This document shows, piece by piece, positions 15,383 to 23,434 of a stretch of 23,518 nt of DNA. Position 1 is the first letter of the stretch. Each line of letters begins with the position of its first letter. Under the pieces are notes generated by a model. The model was given only the letters and a program-made list of their open reading frames with translations, did no database searches and was not told the origin of the DNA. The stretch is from contig JAWXUU010000021.1 of the NCBI GenBank assembly GCA_044426085.1, forward strand, positions 1 to 23,518. Direction: 5' to 3'. Source of the stretch: JAWXUU01 sp044426085. Its GTDB lineage: Bacteria > Bacillota > Clostridia > Christensenellales > CAMQZB01. Both the position numbers and the translations under genes were made by a program.

Positions 15383-15410
15383 GTGGCATTGCCACCGCGG
15401 TTTCATCCGC
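15383..15410 (-). terminator. Two small tandem hairpins after mnmG
   Basis: GCGG-TTTCAT-CCGC (15397-15410) and GTGGCATTGCCAC (15383-15395) lie in tandem, beginning at the mnmG stop. Only a short TTTATAT follows on the - strand, so this would be a leaky terminator or an mRNA processing/stability element before pyk. Confidence 0.4.
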
Positions 15411-17284
15411 TATTTTTTTGAAATTGTTGAAAGATACAGCATAAGCACGCTTATATCTGCTGGCGAAACGCCTGAAATTCGCGACGCTTGTCCAAGAGAT
15501 AGCGGTCTGATTTTTTGAAGCTTTTGCCTTGCTTCAAGCCTTAATCCGCCAAGTGTGTTATAATCGATATCGCTTGGCAAAGACTTTTCTTCCATCTTTT
15601 TTGCCTTTGCGATTTCCACAGCTTCCTTATCAATATACCCTTCGTATTTAACAGCAGTTTCAACTTTTTGGATTATTCTATCCCCAAATTCTTGCAAGAA
15701 TCCAAGTTGTTGCAAATGCGCACCTTTCACGCGCGGTCTTTTGAGAAGCATTTTAAGTGTTGAGCCATTTTCGATTGTATCTTCGCCAACTTCTTCAAGC
15801 ATTGGATTTGCAATCTTGCCGGAAACTCCCGCAGAAAGGCTGTCCAAACAAAGCTTGAAGTTTTCCTTATCGCGAAGAAAAATTTCCCATCTTTTGTCGC
15901 AAACAAGTCCAACTTCTCTTCCGATTGGCGTAAGTCTTGTATCGGCGTTATCTTGACGGAGCGTGAGGCGATGCTCTGCTCTTGCGGTCATCATTCTGTA
16001 TGGTTCGTTTGTGCCTTTTGTTACGAGGTCGTCAACCAAAACCCCAATATAAGAGGAATCGCGAGAGAGCACAAGCCCCTTTTCGCCATTCACATATTTC
16101 ACCGCATTGATACCAGCAAGCAGTCCTTGCGCGGCAGCTTCTTCATAGCCACTTGAGCCGTTGATTTGACCCGCACAGAAAATGCCGTGAACGTTTTTAT
16201 ATTCCAGCGTTGCAAGAAGCCCTGTTGCATCAATTGCATCGTATTCAATCGCGTAGGCATATCGCAAAACTTCAAGGTTTTCGAACCCTTCAATAGAGCG
16301 ATACATATCAAGCTGAACATCCGCAGGGAGCGAAGAGCTCATGCCTTGAATATAGATTTCGTCCATTTCTGCTGTTTCCATTTCCAAAAACAGTTGATGA
16401 CGCGATTTATCCGCAAAACGAGTGACTTTATCTTCAATCGAAGGGCAATAACGCGGACCAACACCCACGATTTTTCCGCCGAGAAGCGGTGATCTGTGGA
16501 TATTTGCGCGAATGATTTCATGTGTTTTTTCGTTTGTGTAGCCAAGATAGCAAGGAAGTTGCTTATCAAGCGCCACTTTATAATCATGAAGGAAAGAAAA
16601 TCCTTGGATTTCTTCGCCTTTTTGAATTTCAAATTTAGAAAAATCAATACTTGCACGCACCGCTCTTGCAGGTGTGCCAGTTTTGAATCTTCTTATGTCA
16701 AACCCGAGTTTAATAAGGCTTGACGTGAGCCCGTTTGCAGCGGAAAATCCCGCCGGGCCTTCATCTTTGAACAGTTCGCCAATGATGATTTTTGATTGCA
16801 AATAAACACCAGTTGCAACCACCACAGCGTCGCAATCGTATGCAAAGCCTAGGCTTGTTGCAATGCCACATGCCTTGCCGTTTTCTTGGAAAATTTCGAT
16901 AACTTCCTGTTGAAACAGCTTCACGTTTGGGTGAGATAGCAAAACGCTTTTCATGCGTTTGTGGTATTTTTCTTTGTCGGATTGTGCGCGAAGCGATTGC
17001 ACCGCCGCACCTTTTCCGCCGTTCAACATCTTCACTTGCAACAGCGTTAAATCGGCATTCACACCCATCTCGCCACCTAGCGCGTCAATTTCACGAACCA
17101 AATGTCCCTTTGCTGTTCCCCCAATCGAAGGGTTACAAGCCATATATGCAATGCTGTCTGCTGAAACGGTGAAAAGGGCGACCTTTTTGCCAAGTCTTGC
17201 AACTGCGAGCGCTGATTCCACACCCGCGTGCCCTGCGCCAATAACGCAGACATCAAATTTTTCTTTATACTTTATATATTCCAT
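15410..17284 (-). CDS. mnmG: tRNA uridine-34 modification enzyme MnmG (GidA)
   Basis: MnmG, with MnmE, installs carboxymethylaminomethyl groups on wobble uridine 34 of several tRNAs, using FAD. The 624 residues are full length. Visible parts are the FAD dinucleotide motif VIGAGHAGVESALAVARLG (14-32), the PSIGGTAKGHLVREIDALGG block, VVATGVYLQSKIIIGE, the insertion domains, and a helical C terminus with GLRLEARQKLQKIRPLSLGQASRISGVSPADI, which contacts MnmE and tRNA. AGGAG precedes the ATG, and a near-consensus promoter lies at 17329-17357. mnmE and rsmG, its usual partners near the origin in Firmicutes, are not here; it sits between ispE and pyk instead. Confidence 0.96.
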   Translation of the reverse strand: MEYIKYKEKFDVCVIGAGHAGVESALAVARLGKKVALFTVSADSIAYMACNPSIGGTAKGHLVREIDALGGEMGVNADLTLLQVKMLNGGKGAAVQSLRAQSDKEKYHKRMKSVLLSHPNVKLFQQEVIEIFQENGKACGIATSLGFAYDCDAVVVATGVYLQSKIIIGELFKDEGPAGFSAANGLTSSLIKLGFDIRRFKTGTPARAVRASIDFSKFEIQKGEEIQGFSFLHDYKVALDKQLPCYLGYTNEKTHEIIRANIHRSPLLGGKIVGVGPRYCPSIEDKVTRFADKSRHQLFLEMETAEMDEIYIQGMSSSLPADVQLDMYRSIEGFENLEVLRYAYAIEYDAIDATGLLATLEYKNVHGIFCAGQINGSSGYEEAAAQGLLAGINAVKYVNGEKGLVLSRDSSYIGVLVDDLVTKGTNEPYRMMTARAEHRLTLRQDNADTRLTPIGREVGLVCDKRWEIFLRDKENFKLCLDSLSAGVSGKIANPMLEEVGEDTIENGSTLKMLLKRPRVKGAHLQQLGFLQEFGDRIIQKVETAVKYEGYIDKEAVEIAKAKKMEEKSLPSDIDYNTLGGLRLEARQKLQKIRPLSLGQASRISGVSPADISVLMLYLSTISKK

Positions 17285-17328
17285 ATTCTCCTGACCACAT
17301 GCAATATTGCACTACTTTTCCACTGTTG

Positions 17329-17357
17329 ATTATAACATAAAATCGGCGGGAATTCAA
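17329..17357 (-). promoter_or_regulatory. Sigma-A-type promoter of mnmG
   Basis: On the - strand TTGAAT (17357-17352) is 17 bases from a perfect TATAAT (17334-17329), about 45 bases before the mnmG ATG. Confidence 0.8.
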
Positions 17358-17423
17358 TAGTTTGCTAGCAAAAAACATAAGTTAAAAAATAAATTAATGC
17401 TTTAGGGTACTTTTATTTTTTTC

Positions 17424-18308
17424 TCACACACGCGTAATGCAAGAAAAACCGCTGAATCCCTTTATTTTATCGTGAATTTCGTTGGCTTTTGCCATGTCGT
17501 AACAAAGGGAAAACACACCGCTGCCACTGCCCGTCATAAGGAATTTTTCACCAGTTTTTGCAGATAAGCCATCCGCGAACTCACGCATTTTTGGGAATGC
17601 AGAAAAAGCGGATTTTTCGAGTGCGTTTGTCAGGTTGGGAAATTCTGATATGAAATTGTAATTTTTATTTTTCGCATATTCGAAATGGGCATTTTCACTT
17701 TGGTCGCTATCGAACTTTGCGAAAATCTCACGTGTGGAAATTCCAAAATTCGGCACGCAAACAACTGCGTAGCCACCCAAATTTTCCGCAATCTCAACGG
17801 CATTTTCACCCCTGCCCCAGCAAAAGTTGACCCCGCCAGACCACATGCCCGCAAGGTCACTGCCAACCGCGTCGCAAATCTTCGCAACGTCGGAATAGCT
17901 TTTGCCCGCCATTTCGCAAAGGCATTTCAAAACGCCAACCGCATCAGCAGAAGAGCCACCCATGCCCGCGAGAAATGGTATGCCTTTTTTTATTTCTACG
18001 CGAATATTTTGATTCCCGAACTTTTCAAAAAATAACCGCATCGCCTTTTTAGTGTTGTCTTCAAAGCTTGCAAGATTTGCAACTTTTTTTTCATAGTCCG
18101 CAATATAATCTTCCCTTCCGCATTTCAAAATATTCTCCGAAACAGCAAAAAAGACCCCCGCTTGCGACTTTTCACAAACCGAAACGGAAATCTCGTCATA
18201 AATATCAAAACAAGGCGCAAACACGCTTTGAATATCATGAAAAACAGCCAAGTCACCACCCAGCTTTGCAACATTCAAAAATAAATTAATCTTCCCAAAT
18301 ACCCGCAT
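17424..18308 (-). CDS. ispE: 4-diphosphocytidyl-2-C-methyl-D-erythritol kinase IspE
   Basis: IspE phosphorylates CDP-methylerythritol in the non-mevalonate isoprenoid pathway. The 294-residue GHMP kinase has the N-terminal GKINLFLNV with the substrate-binding Lys, the ATP-binding loop PFLAGMGGSSADAVG (near 100-115) and the C-terminal motif MTGSGSGVFSL. The loop reads GGSSAD where many IspE have GGGSSD; the Asp position is kept. I chose the ATG at 18308, preceded by AAGGGGTG; an upstream in-frame ATG at 18350 falls in the promoter. It has its own promoter (18328-18355) and lies downstream of the SipL-like gene, a pairing seen in clostridia. Confidence 0.93.
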   Translation of the reverse strand: MRVFGKINLFLNVAKLGGDLAVFHDIQSVFAPCFDIYDEISVSVCEKSQAGVFFAVSENILKCGREDYIADYEKKVANLASFEDNTKKAMRLFFEKFGNQNIRVEIKKGIPFLAGMGGSSADAVGVLKCLCEMAGKSYSDVAKICDAVGSDLAGMWSGGVNFCWGRGENAVEIAENLGGYAVVCVPNFGISTREIFAKFDSDQSENAHFEYAKNKNYNFISEFPNLTNALEKSAFSAFPKMREFADGLSAKTGEKFLMTGSGSGVFSLCYDMAKANEIHDKIKGFSGFSCITRV

Positions 18309-18327
18309 CTTGCACCCCTTTTTGTTT

Positions 18328-18355
18328 ATTATAACACAAAAATCCCACAATGCAA
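18328..18355 (-). promoter_or_regulatory. Sigma-A-type promoter of ispE
   Basis: On the - strand TTGCAT (18355-18350) is 16 bases from a perfect TATAAT (18333-18328), 20 bases before the ispE ATG. It directly borders repeat copy 4. Confidence 0.7.
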
Positions 18356-18370
18356 GGGATTGAAAAAAAA

Positions 18371-18613
18371 TTAAAAATTAAAAATTAAAAATTAAAAATT
18401 AAAAATTAAAAATTAAAAATTAAAAATTGTGGTAATGCACTCGTTTCACTCGTGCTTTCAATTTAAAGCCTTTTTACATTAATAGGTTGTTAATGTTTAA
18501 GCGTTTGGTTACTTGTAGCCAAATATAATTGAAATGCATGTAGCGTAGCGAAATGCTTTACCACAATTTTTAATTTTCAATTTTTAATTTTTAATTGCAA
18601 CGCAAAGCGTTGC
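18371..18613. repeat. Modular palindromic repeat, copy 4
   Basis: Eight exact TTAAAAA heptamers (18371-18426) lead to TTGTGGTAA and the arm GCACTCG-TTTCA-CTCGTGC. The right arm is of another type (GCATGTAGC...GAAATGC, about 18535-18555), followed by TTTACCACAA, three TTTTTAA-like heptamers and an outer hairpin GCAACGC-AAA-GCGTTGC (18597-18613) that touches the stop codon of the SipL-like gene. The core has two weak hairpins (ACATTAA...TTAATGT and TTGGTTAC...TAGCCAA). This fills the whole gap between the SipL-like gene and the ispE promoter. Confidence 0.85.
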
Positions 18614-20076
18614 TACGCTTGTTTCCACACTACCACTTTGGTTTCTGCTGGGATTGGGAAAAGCACGTTTGGGTTTTGGGATTTCAGAAGTTCTGGCATA
18701 ACACCGACGGATTCGCACACGCCGAGCAGTGTTTCGCCTTTTTCCGCGCGATAAAGCACGAACCCACCCGCGACGTTTTCCTTTGGATTACCAATTGAAA
18801 GTGAAGAAACCACGATTTCTCGCCTTTCTTTTGTCACCACAAGATTGCCACAAACCCTGCCGAAAACTTCCACCTTGCCCGCAGAAATCCTAGCAGAAAT
18901 TTCCGCAACGCACACGTCGCAAACGCCATTTCCGCCATCGGGATTGATTGGAAAATCCACCGCATAAGGCACTTGCAGTTCGCAAAACTTACCGCCACTG
19001 CAAACACAGCACACCAAATTTCCGCCAAATTTCGCGGTTGATTCCACCCTTTCCACACTTGCAACCCTTGCACTTGCAACCAACACATCCCCCGAAAGGT
19101 CGTATGGCCAGTCGCAAATTTCAGAAAACTTCGCAGTCCCCTGCACCGCCCCAACGAACTGGCTACAAACAAACTCGCTTTGTTCGCTTATCAGTTGGAA
19201 TTTATCGCAGAAGAAATCACTTCCGCATTCGAATTGCAATGTTTGATATCCCCACAGCGATATTTCCACTTCAACATCAAATGTGACCGCCGAAACGCCT
19301 TTGATTTCGTTGACTTCGCAGACCACACTGCATTCCCCCGCCCTTGCGAAAACGGCGTAGTCTTCCGCTTCCGCGCACGAGAATTCTTCACGATATGGGA
19401 ACGAGCACGACTCGCGCTTGATTTCCCCCGCGATGTTTTTATAACACAGCCAGCCGTGAATATTCCCACTGCAAACCACGCTGTCGCCACGATAAGAAAC
19501 GCCAGTGTGTTCGCAATAAAACTGCTGAGAAAGCACAGTTTCTATCGCGCCATCAACTTCCATTTCGCCACTACACACGAAATCATGCACCTTGAGCATG
19601 CTTGAAACGGCGGGAATACATCTCACACTGGAATAACAATCTACCGCAGAAACCACGCTTGGTTCCCCCACCGCGACAGAGAAATTTTCCAAGATTTCAA
19701 GTTCCACTTCCACCGCGACTTCGCAACCCGACGCACGCAAAACTCGCACTTGCGACACGATTGCAGAAACATCGCAACTTGCGGGAACAGACACGCCAAC
19801 CGCCTTGTGGGTGAAGTTGAAGTTGCCGACATATTCCAAACACACGATTTCCCCGCCATGAGTTTCACAAACGGCGGAAACCACCAACTTGCCGGAAGCT
19901 TCCACATCCACACCAGTTGCGACGGCAGAAACACTGACAACCCTCGCTTCCTTAGAAAGCACCCGCATAATCGCGCGCCCGCCTTTTTCCGCAAGCGTCA
20001 TACGCGCACTGTGCTCCGCCCGCGCAAAAACCTGCCTACCCCCAACAATATCAACCTGCTTTTCTATGCTAAACAT
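18613..20076 (-). CDS. SipL-like protein with DUF3794/SPOCS and C-terminal LysM domains
   Basis: This 487-residue protein appears to have repeated beta-rich DUF3794 (SPOCS) units. Weak internal similarity is seen among VSVSAVATG, CEVAVEVELEI, ISLWGYQTLQF and FGRVCGNLVV-type strands. It ends in a LysM-like module (about 437-485: VLYRAEKGETLLGVCESVGV, then LKSQNPN and PIPAETKVVVW). SipL of clostridia has this plan; it binds SpoIVA through LysM and helps coat assembly on the forespore. No signal peptide is present, as expected for a mother-cell protein. It is unusually rich in cysteine (about 26). GGAGG lies nine bases before the ATG. It neighbours ispE, as in clostridia. The end of the gene abuts a repeat hairpin. 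The domain assignment rests on pattern; the function is inferred. Confidence 0.75.
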   Translation of the reverse strand: MFSIEKQVDIVGGRQVFARAEHSARMTLAEKGGRAIMRVLSKEARVVSVSAVATGVDVEASGKLVVSAVCETHGGEIVCLEYVGNFNFTHKAVGVSVPASCDVSAIVSQVRVLRASGCEVAVEVELEILENFSVAVGEPSVVSAVDCYSSVRCIPAVSSMLKVHDFVCSGEMEVDGAIETVLSQQFYCEHTGVSYRGDSVVCSGNIHGWLCYKNIAGEIKRESCSFPYREEFSCAEAEDYAVFARAGECSVVCEVNEIKGVSAVTFDVEVEISLWGYQTLQFECGSDFFCDKFQLISEQSEFVCSQFVGAVQGTAKFSEICDWPYDLSGDVLVASARVASVERVESTAKFGGNLVCCVCSGGKFCELQVPYAVDFPINPDGGNGVCDVCVAEISARISAGKVEVFGRVCGNLVVTKERREIVVSSLSIGNPKENVAGGFVLYRAEKGETLLGVCESVGVMPELLKSQNPNVLFPIPAETKVVVWKQA

Positions 20077-20450
20077 AATAACCTCCGTGGCTTTTTTGTA
20101 TATAGTATGTGGAGGCGGGGGGTTTTAGAACTTAGGTTTTTTGTTTTTATAATTGCTTTATGGGGATTTATTTTTAAATTAAAAATTAAAAACAGGCTTC
20201 GCTCTGCGAGCTCGATAAAAATTAAAAATTGTGGTAAGGCATGGGCTTCGCCCTATGCATTCAATATTTAAAATATTAATAAAAAAAGGGTACACATCAA
20301 CCATTGGTTTAATGTGTACCCCAAAATTTCAAATTATAGCATGCACGAGCCAAAGGCGAGTGCTTTACCACAATTTTCAATTTTTATCGAGCTCGCAGAG
20401 CGAAGCCTGTTTTTAATTTTTAATTTTAATTGCGAAGCTTCGCTTTGCAA
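20077..20450. other. Gene-free region between the lipoprotein and SipL-like genes
   Basis: No gene is seen. Bases 20077-20175 are the leader of the SipL-like gene. Their promoter is unclear: TACTAT near 20105 could be a -10, but its -35 is poor, which would fit an alternative sigma factor. Bases 20177-20450 are repeat copy 5 with an embedded - strand terminator. Confidence 0.6.
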
Positions 20451-20453
20451 TTA
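20177..20453. repeat. Modular palindromic repeat, copy 5 (most complete)
   Basis: Both ends carry the full outer module: 20185-20237 and 20365-20417 are inverted copies of 53 bases with one mismatch. They contain a CGAGCTCG-bearing hairpin, a heptamer and the TTGTGGTAA border. The inner arms differ: left is GCATGGGCTTCGCCCTATGC in form (20239-20258), right is GCACGAGC-CAAAG-GCGAGTGC in form. The core holds a strong hairpin terminator (20281-20322). Beyond the right end a further hairpin (20429-20453, ATTGCGAAGC...GCTTTGCAAT) reaches the stop codon of the lipoprotein gene. Confidence 0.88.
20281..20322 (-). terminator. Intrinsic terminator of the lipoprotein gene, inside repeat copy 5
   Basis: On the - strand GGGGTACACATTAAACC pairs with GGTTGATGTGTACCC around an AAT loop, with small internal mismatches, and is followed by seven T. 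It is the first strong stop after the lipoprotein gene, about 130 bases beyond its stop codon. Confidence 0.8.
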
Positions 20454-22940
20454 ATCCTTCTCATCTTCGATTTCAATCAAATCATCTAGTGCAGTTGTCA
20501 CATCTTTTGTGATGTCTTCGAAAAGGTCAGAGATGGCTTCATCTAGGCCGTTTTTAGTGTATTCTTTTCTGAAAGAAGAACTTGGGTTTAGCATTTCACC
20601 TGCAACCACGCCGTCGATATAAGCGTAGAAATCAGCAAGTTTTTCAGCAACCATAGCGCCTTCTGCATCTTTCAAAGTTGCGCCAGCAGCAGCTGTGTAA
20701 GCCACGTTCAAATCGCCACCAAGGATATTTTCCAAAAGTGTTTCGAAAATGCTTGCATCAGTTGCAGTGTCGGCATAAAGAGCTTCGTATTGACCAGAAT
20801 TCACAAGGTATTGAATAAGATCAGTTCTTAGTGAATTCACTTCCGCTTGAACCGCCAAAGTAACTTGAAGCATAGCTTCAGTTGCTTCGATCATGCCTTC
20901 AACGAAAAGTTCTGGAACTTCGAATTTGCCATCAACAGCGAAAAGCATGTTTGAAAGAGCCGTTTTGTTGATGTCTTCAATATCAGATTCCAAAGTTGCA
21001 GAAACGATTTCTGAACCAAGCGCACTGTTTTTGAAGCTGTAGCCAAGAAGAGATTGAATCATCGCATAAGTTGCGCCAAGGTCTTCTTTATCGGCGTTAT
21101 CGATATAAGTTTCGTCGAAACCGTAAGCTTCGATAAGTTCGATATAAGCTGTCCATCTTGCAAGAATTTGGTTTGAAGCGTCAACCATAGTCGCGTGAGC
21201 GCCTTCGATATCGTCTGAACCAGTGATTTGTGCTGAATAATCAACATCGCCATCAACTGGCAAATCAAGTTCCAATTGGAATGGGATAAGAGCGTTATAA
21301 GCGCTTACCAAATCAGCCATAGCTTCTTTCAAGCTGTCGATTTGTTTTTGAGTGATAGATTGATCTTTCACAACTTCAAGATAGTATCCGTTTTCATCTG
21401 CAGAAACATAGAACAAATCTTCAAGAATGTCGAAATAATCAGTCACATATTGGTCGTATACATCATTGACAACACTTGTGTTATCATCAAGTTGGTAACC
21501 AAAAGTTGCGCTGTAAACTTCGTCATCAGAATCGTATTGAACCGCGAAAGTCACAACATTCACGTTGCCACTTGTTGCAGTTTCAACAACACTGAACACT
21601 TCGCCATCAACAGCAGTGTCGATATCGAATGAAGAAGTAAGGCTTCCAAGAACATAAAGAAGGTCTGAACCATATTCATGAGCAGTGTTATCAATGTTCA
21701 ACAAAAGTTCGCAAAGCGATTTGAGCGCAGAAGCTTTCTTTGTTGAAGTTGAAGCAGTGATGTAGGCATCGATTGCATCTTCAACTGGATCGATAAGGCT
21801 GTCTCTTTCCATGTTGTATTGAGCTTTTTCGATATCGCTTGAAGAAACGGCTTTTGATGCCACGATGATGCCATCATAATATTTGTTACCCGCAACACTT
21901 GAAACCTTAGCCATTTGTTTTTGACCAGCTGAGAGCGTGTTATAATACATGATAGTTTCAAGAGAATATTCAGTTGTGTATTGACCGTTATCAATGTTTG
22001 CCATAGTTCTGATTGCGTTTACTTTTGCGATATCTTCTTCAGAAAGAATGTATCTTGTGCCTTCAGAAACAGAAACATAATAGTTGTCAAGTTCAATTTC
22101 GTCTGCGTTCACAGCATCGCCACTTTTGTTTGTGATTGTGATTGCAAGTTTGAATTCGCCAACTTCTGTGCCGTTGATTGCTGTCACGTTGACAGAAGCA
22201 CTGTAGCCCGCATCTTTGAACGCTGTGTTTGTTGAGTTTGAAATAGTGCTGTCAACAAAGAACATTTTATCTTCAACCCTGAACGCGTCTGAAGAAGTTT
22301 TAAGTTCTAGTTCTGCTTTTTCAACAGTGTAAGTTTTCGTGATAGTATATTCTTCGTCAACTTCGCCTGGTGTGTAGAAACCGTATGATTCATTTTTGTC
22401 GTGTTCAACTTCGATTGTGTATACAACAGTGTAAACACCCGCGCTTCTTGCAGTGAAATAAATCTTGCTTGATTCGCCATCCCAGTTGTTTGTTTTGCTT
22501 GTTCCAAAATCAGTGAAAGTTTCGTTTAGCAACTTAGTTGAAGAAATTGAGCTTCCGTCGTGCGTCACACCAGTGATCACAGCTTTGATAGAAACTTCGT
22601 ATGCTTGTTGATAAATATTATCAGTGTCCACTTTTGCGCCAAAAGACATGCTGTCTTTGATGTCGTCCCCATCAGTTGTGTATTCCAAAGAATCAAATGT
22701 TGGGAAAGTGATGCCAAGCTTTGCAAGTTCTTCTTCAGTTGTGTCAACCACAACGTCAGGAGTTTCAGTTTCAGCTGGTGCTTCAGTTTCTGGAACTTCA
22801 GGTGCTTCTGTTGATGGTGCTGGTGTGACAGTTGGAGCTGTCGTGCTTGGCACCGTTTCAGATTCACAAGCAGCCATCGTGAGAACCATTGTAAGAACAA
22901 GGATCACCACAACAACACTGCGTAAAATTCTGTTTTTCAT
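20451..22940 (-). CDS. Large secreted lipoprotein of unknown function
   Basis: This 829-residue protein begins with a lipoprotein signal: basic MKNRILR, a hydrophobic core of about 15 residues, then TMAAC, with C25 as the likely lipidated cysteine. A Thr/Pro/Glu/Ser-rich spacer (about 26-70) would hold it off the membrane. Residues 70-310 look beta-rich (alternating strands with GVYTVVYTIEV and similar), suggesting one or two sandwich domains. Residues 330-829 look mainly helical and acidic, with many Ala, Ser and Asp. After the leader it has no cysteine except one in the helical half (near SLCELLLN). I recognise no enzyme motif or anchor, and no transporter gene is adjacent. GGAGGT precedes the ATG. 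A surface-binding or structural role is possible but unproven. Confidence 0.75.
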   Translation of the reverse strand: MKNRILRSVVVVILVLTMVLTMAACESETVPSTTAPTVTPAPSTEAPEVPETEAPAETETPDVVVDTTEEELAKLGITFPTFDSLEYTTDGDDIKDSMSFGAKVDTDNIYQQAYEVSIKAVITGVTHDGSSISSTKLLNETFTDFGTSKTNNWDGESSKIYFTARSAGVYTVVYTIEVEHDKNESYGFYTPGEVDEEYTITKTYTVEKAELELKTSSDAFRVEDKMFFVDSTISNSTNTAFKDAGYSASVNVTAINGTEVGEFKLAITITNKSGDAVNADEIELDNYYVSVSEGTRYILSEEDIAKVNAIRTMANIDNGQYTTEYSLETIMYYNTLSAGQKQMAKVSSVAGNKYYDGIIVASKAVSSSDIEKAQYNMERDSLIDPVEDAIDAYITASTSTKKASALKSLCELLLNIDNTAHEYGSDLLYVLGSLTSSFDIDTAVDGEVFSVVETATSGNVNVVTFAVQYDSDDEVYSATFGYQLDDNTSVVNDVYDQYVTDYFDILEDLFYVSADENGYYLEVVKDQSITQKQIDSLKEAMADLVSAYNALIPFQLELDLPVDGDVDYSAQITGSDDIEGAHATMVDASNQILARWTAYIELIEAYGFDETYIDNADKEDLGATYAMIQSLLGYSFKNSALGSEIVSATLESDIEDINKTALSNMLFAVDGKFEVPELFVEGMIEATEAMLQVTLAVQAEVNSLRTDLIQYLVNSGQYEALYADTATDASIFETLLENILGGDLNVAYTAAAGATLKDAEGAMVAEKLADFYAYIDGVVAGEMLNPSSSFRKEYTKNGLDEAISDLFEDITKDVTTALDDLIEIEDEKD

Positions 22941-23236
22941 TTAAACTACCTCCAAATTAAAATAGTTTCGTGTTTATAGTATTATTATTTTTTTAACTTT
23001 TTCCCGCAGAACCAATTTTCAGCCTTTCGTGTGCAATTGTGGAAGACCTTCAAAAGATACCGCTTTCGAGAAACGTATTTGGAGTATATCACATAAAATA
23101 ACTAAAATCAAGCCTTTCTGTGTTAATTTCTTATATTTTTAGTTCAATTTCTTATACTTTTTTTGTAATTGTAACTATCTTGCTTCTTTTTGTAAACCGT
23201 GGAGTACGTGGGGATGAATATAAATGGGGTGCGCAC
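22941..23236. other. Gene-free leader of the lipoprotein gene
   Basis: AT-rich DNA without a convincing gene. GGAGGT for the lipoprotein is at about 22947-22952. ACTATAAACAC near 22975 (- strand) might hold its -10, but no good -35 is present at proper spacing. Short open frames on the - strand beyond 23140 run through repeats and are not credible genes. Confidence 0.5.
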
Positions 23237-23344
23237 CCGTAGGGGTCGATGCCCACATCGACCCGCGTGCGTGGTGTGGCGTTGGTTATGCAGTGCGTTG
23301 TGCGTCCCCGTAGGGGTCGATGCCCACATCGACCCGCGTGCGTG
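23237..23344. repeat. Two direct copies of a GGGTCGATG palindromic repeat
   Basis: Copies at 23237-23273 and 23308-23344 are identical over about 37 bases. Each consists of CCGTAG, then a hairpin core GGGTCGATG-CCCA-CATCGACCC, then GCGTGCGTG. They are 34 bases apart and share nothing with the TTGTGGTAA family. Similar GC-rich hairpins are common intergenic repeats in Firmicutes. Confidence 0.85.
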
Positions 23345-23367
23345 CAAAACAAAAATAATATCAAAAC

Positions 23368-23410
23368 AAAAAATGCGAGAAACCACCCACGGTTTTCTCG
23401 CATTTTTTTA
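23368..23410. terminator. Bidirectional intrinsic terminator between the two repeat pairs
   Basis: AAATGCGAGAAACC pairs with GGTTTTCTCGCATTT around ACCCAC, with A-runs on the left and seven T on the right. It could stop transcripts from both directions. The gene it serves on the + strand side or beyond the right edge is not visible. Confidence 0.8.
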
Positions 23411-23434
23411 TTATAATCCCAACACACCACCCGA

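Noticed and set aside
15327..15409. Riboswitch upstream of pyk
   Set aside because: Only two short hairpins are present, with no known riboswitch core; a leaky terminator after mnmG is simpler.
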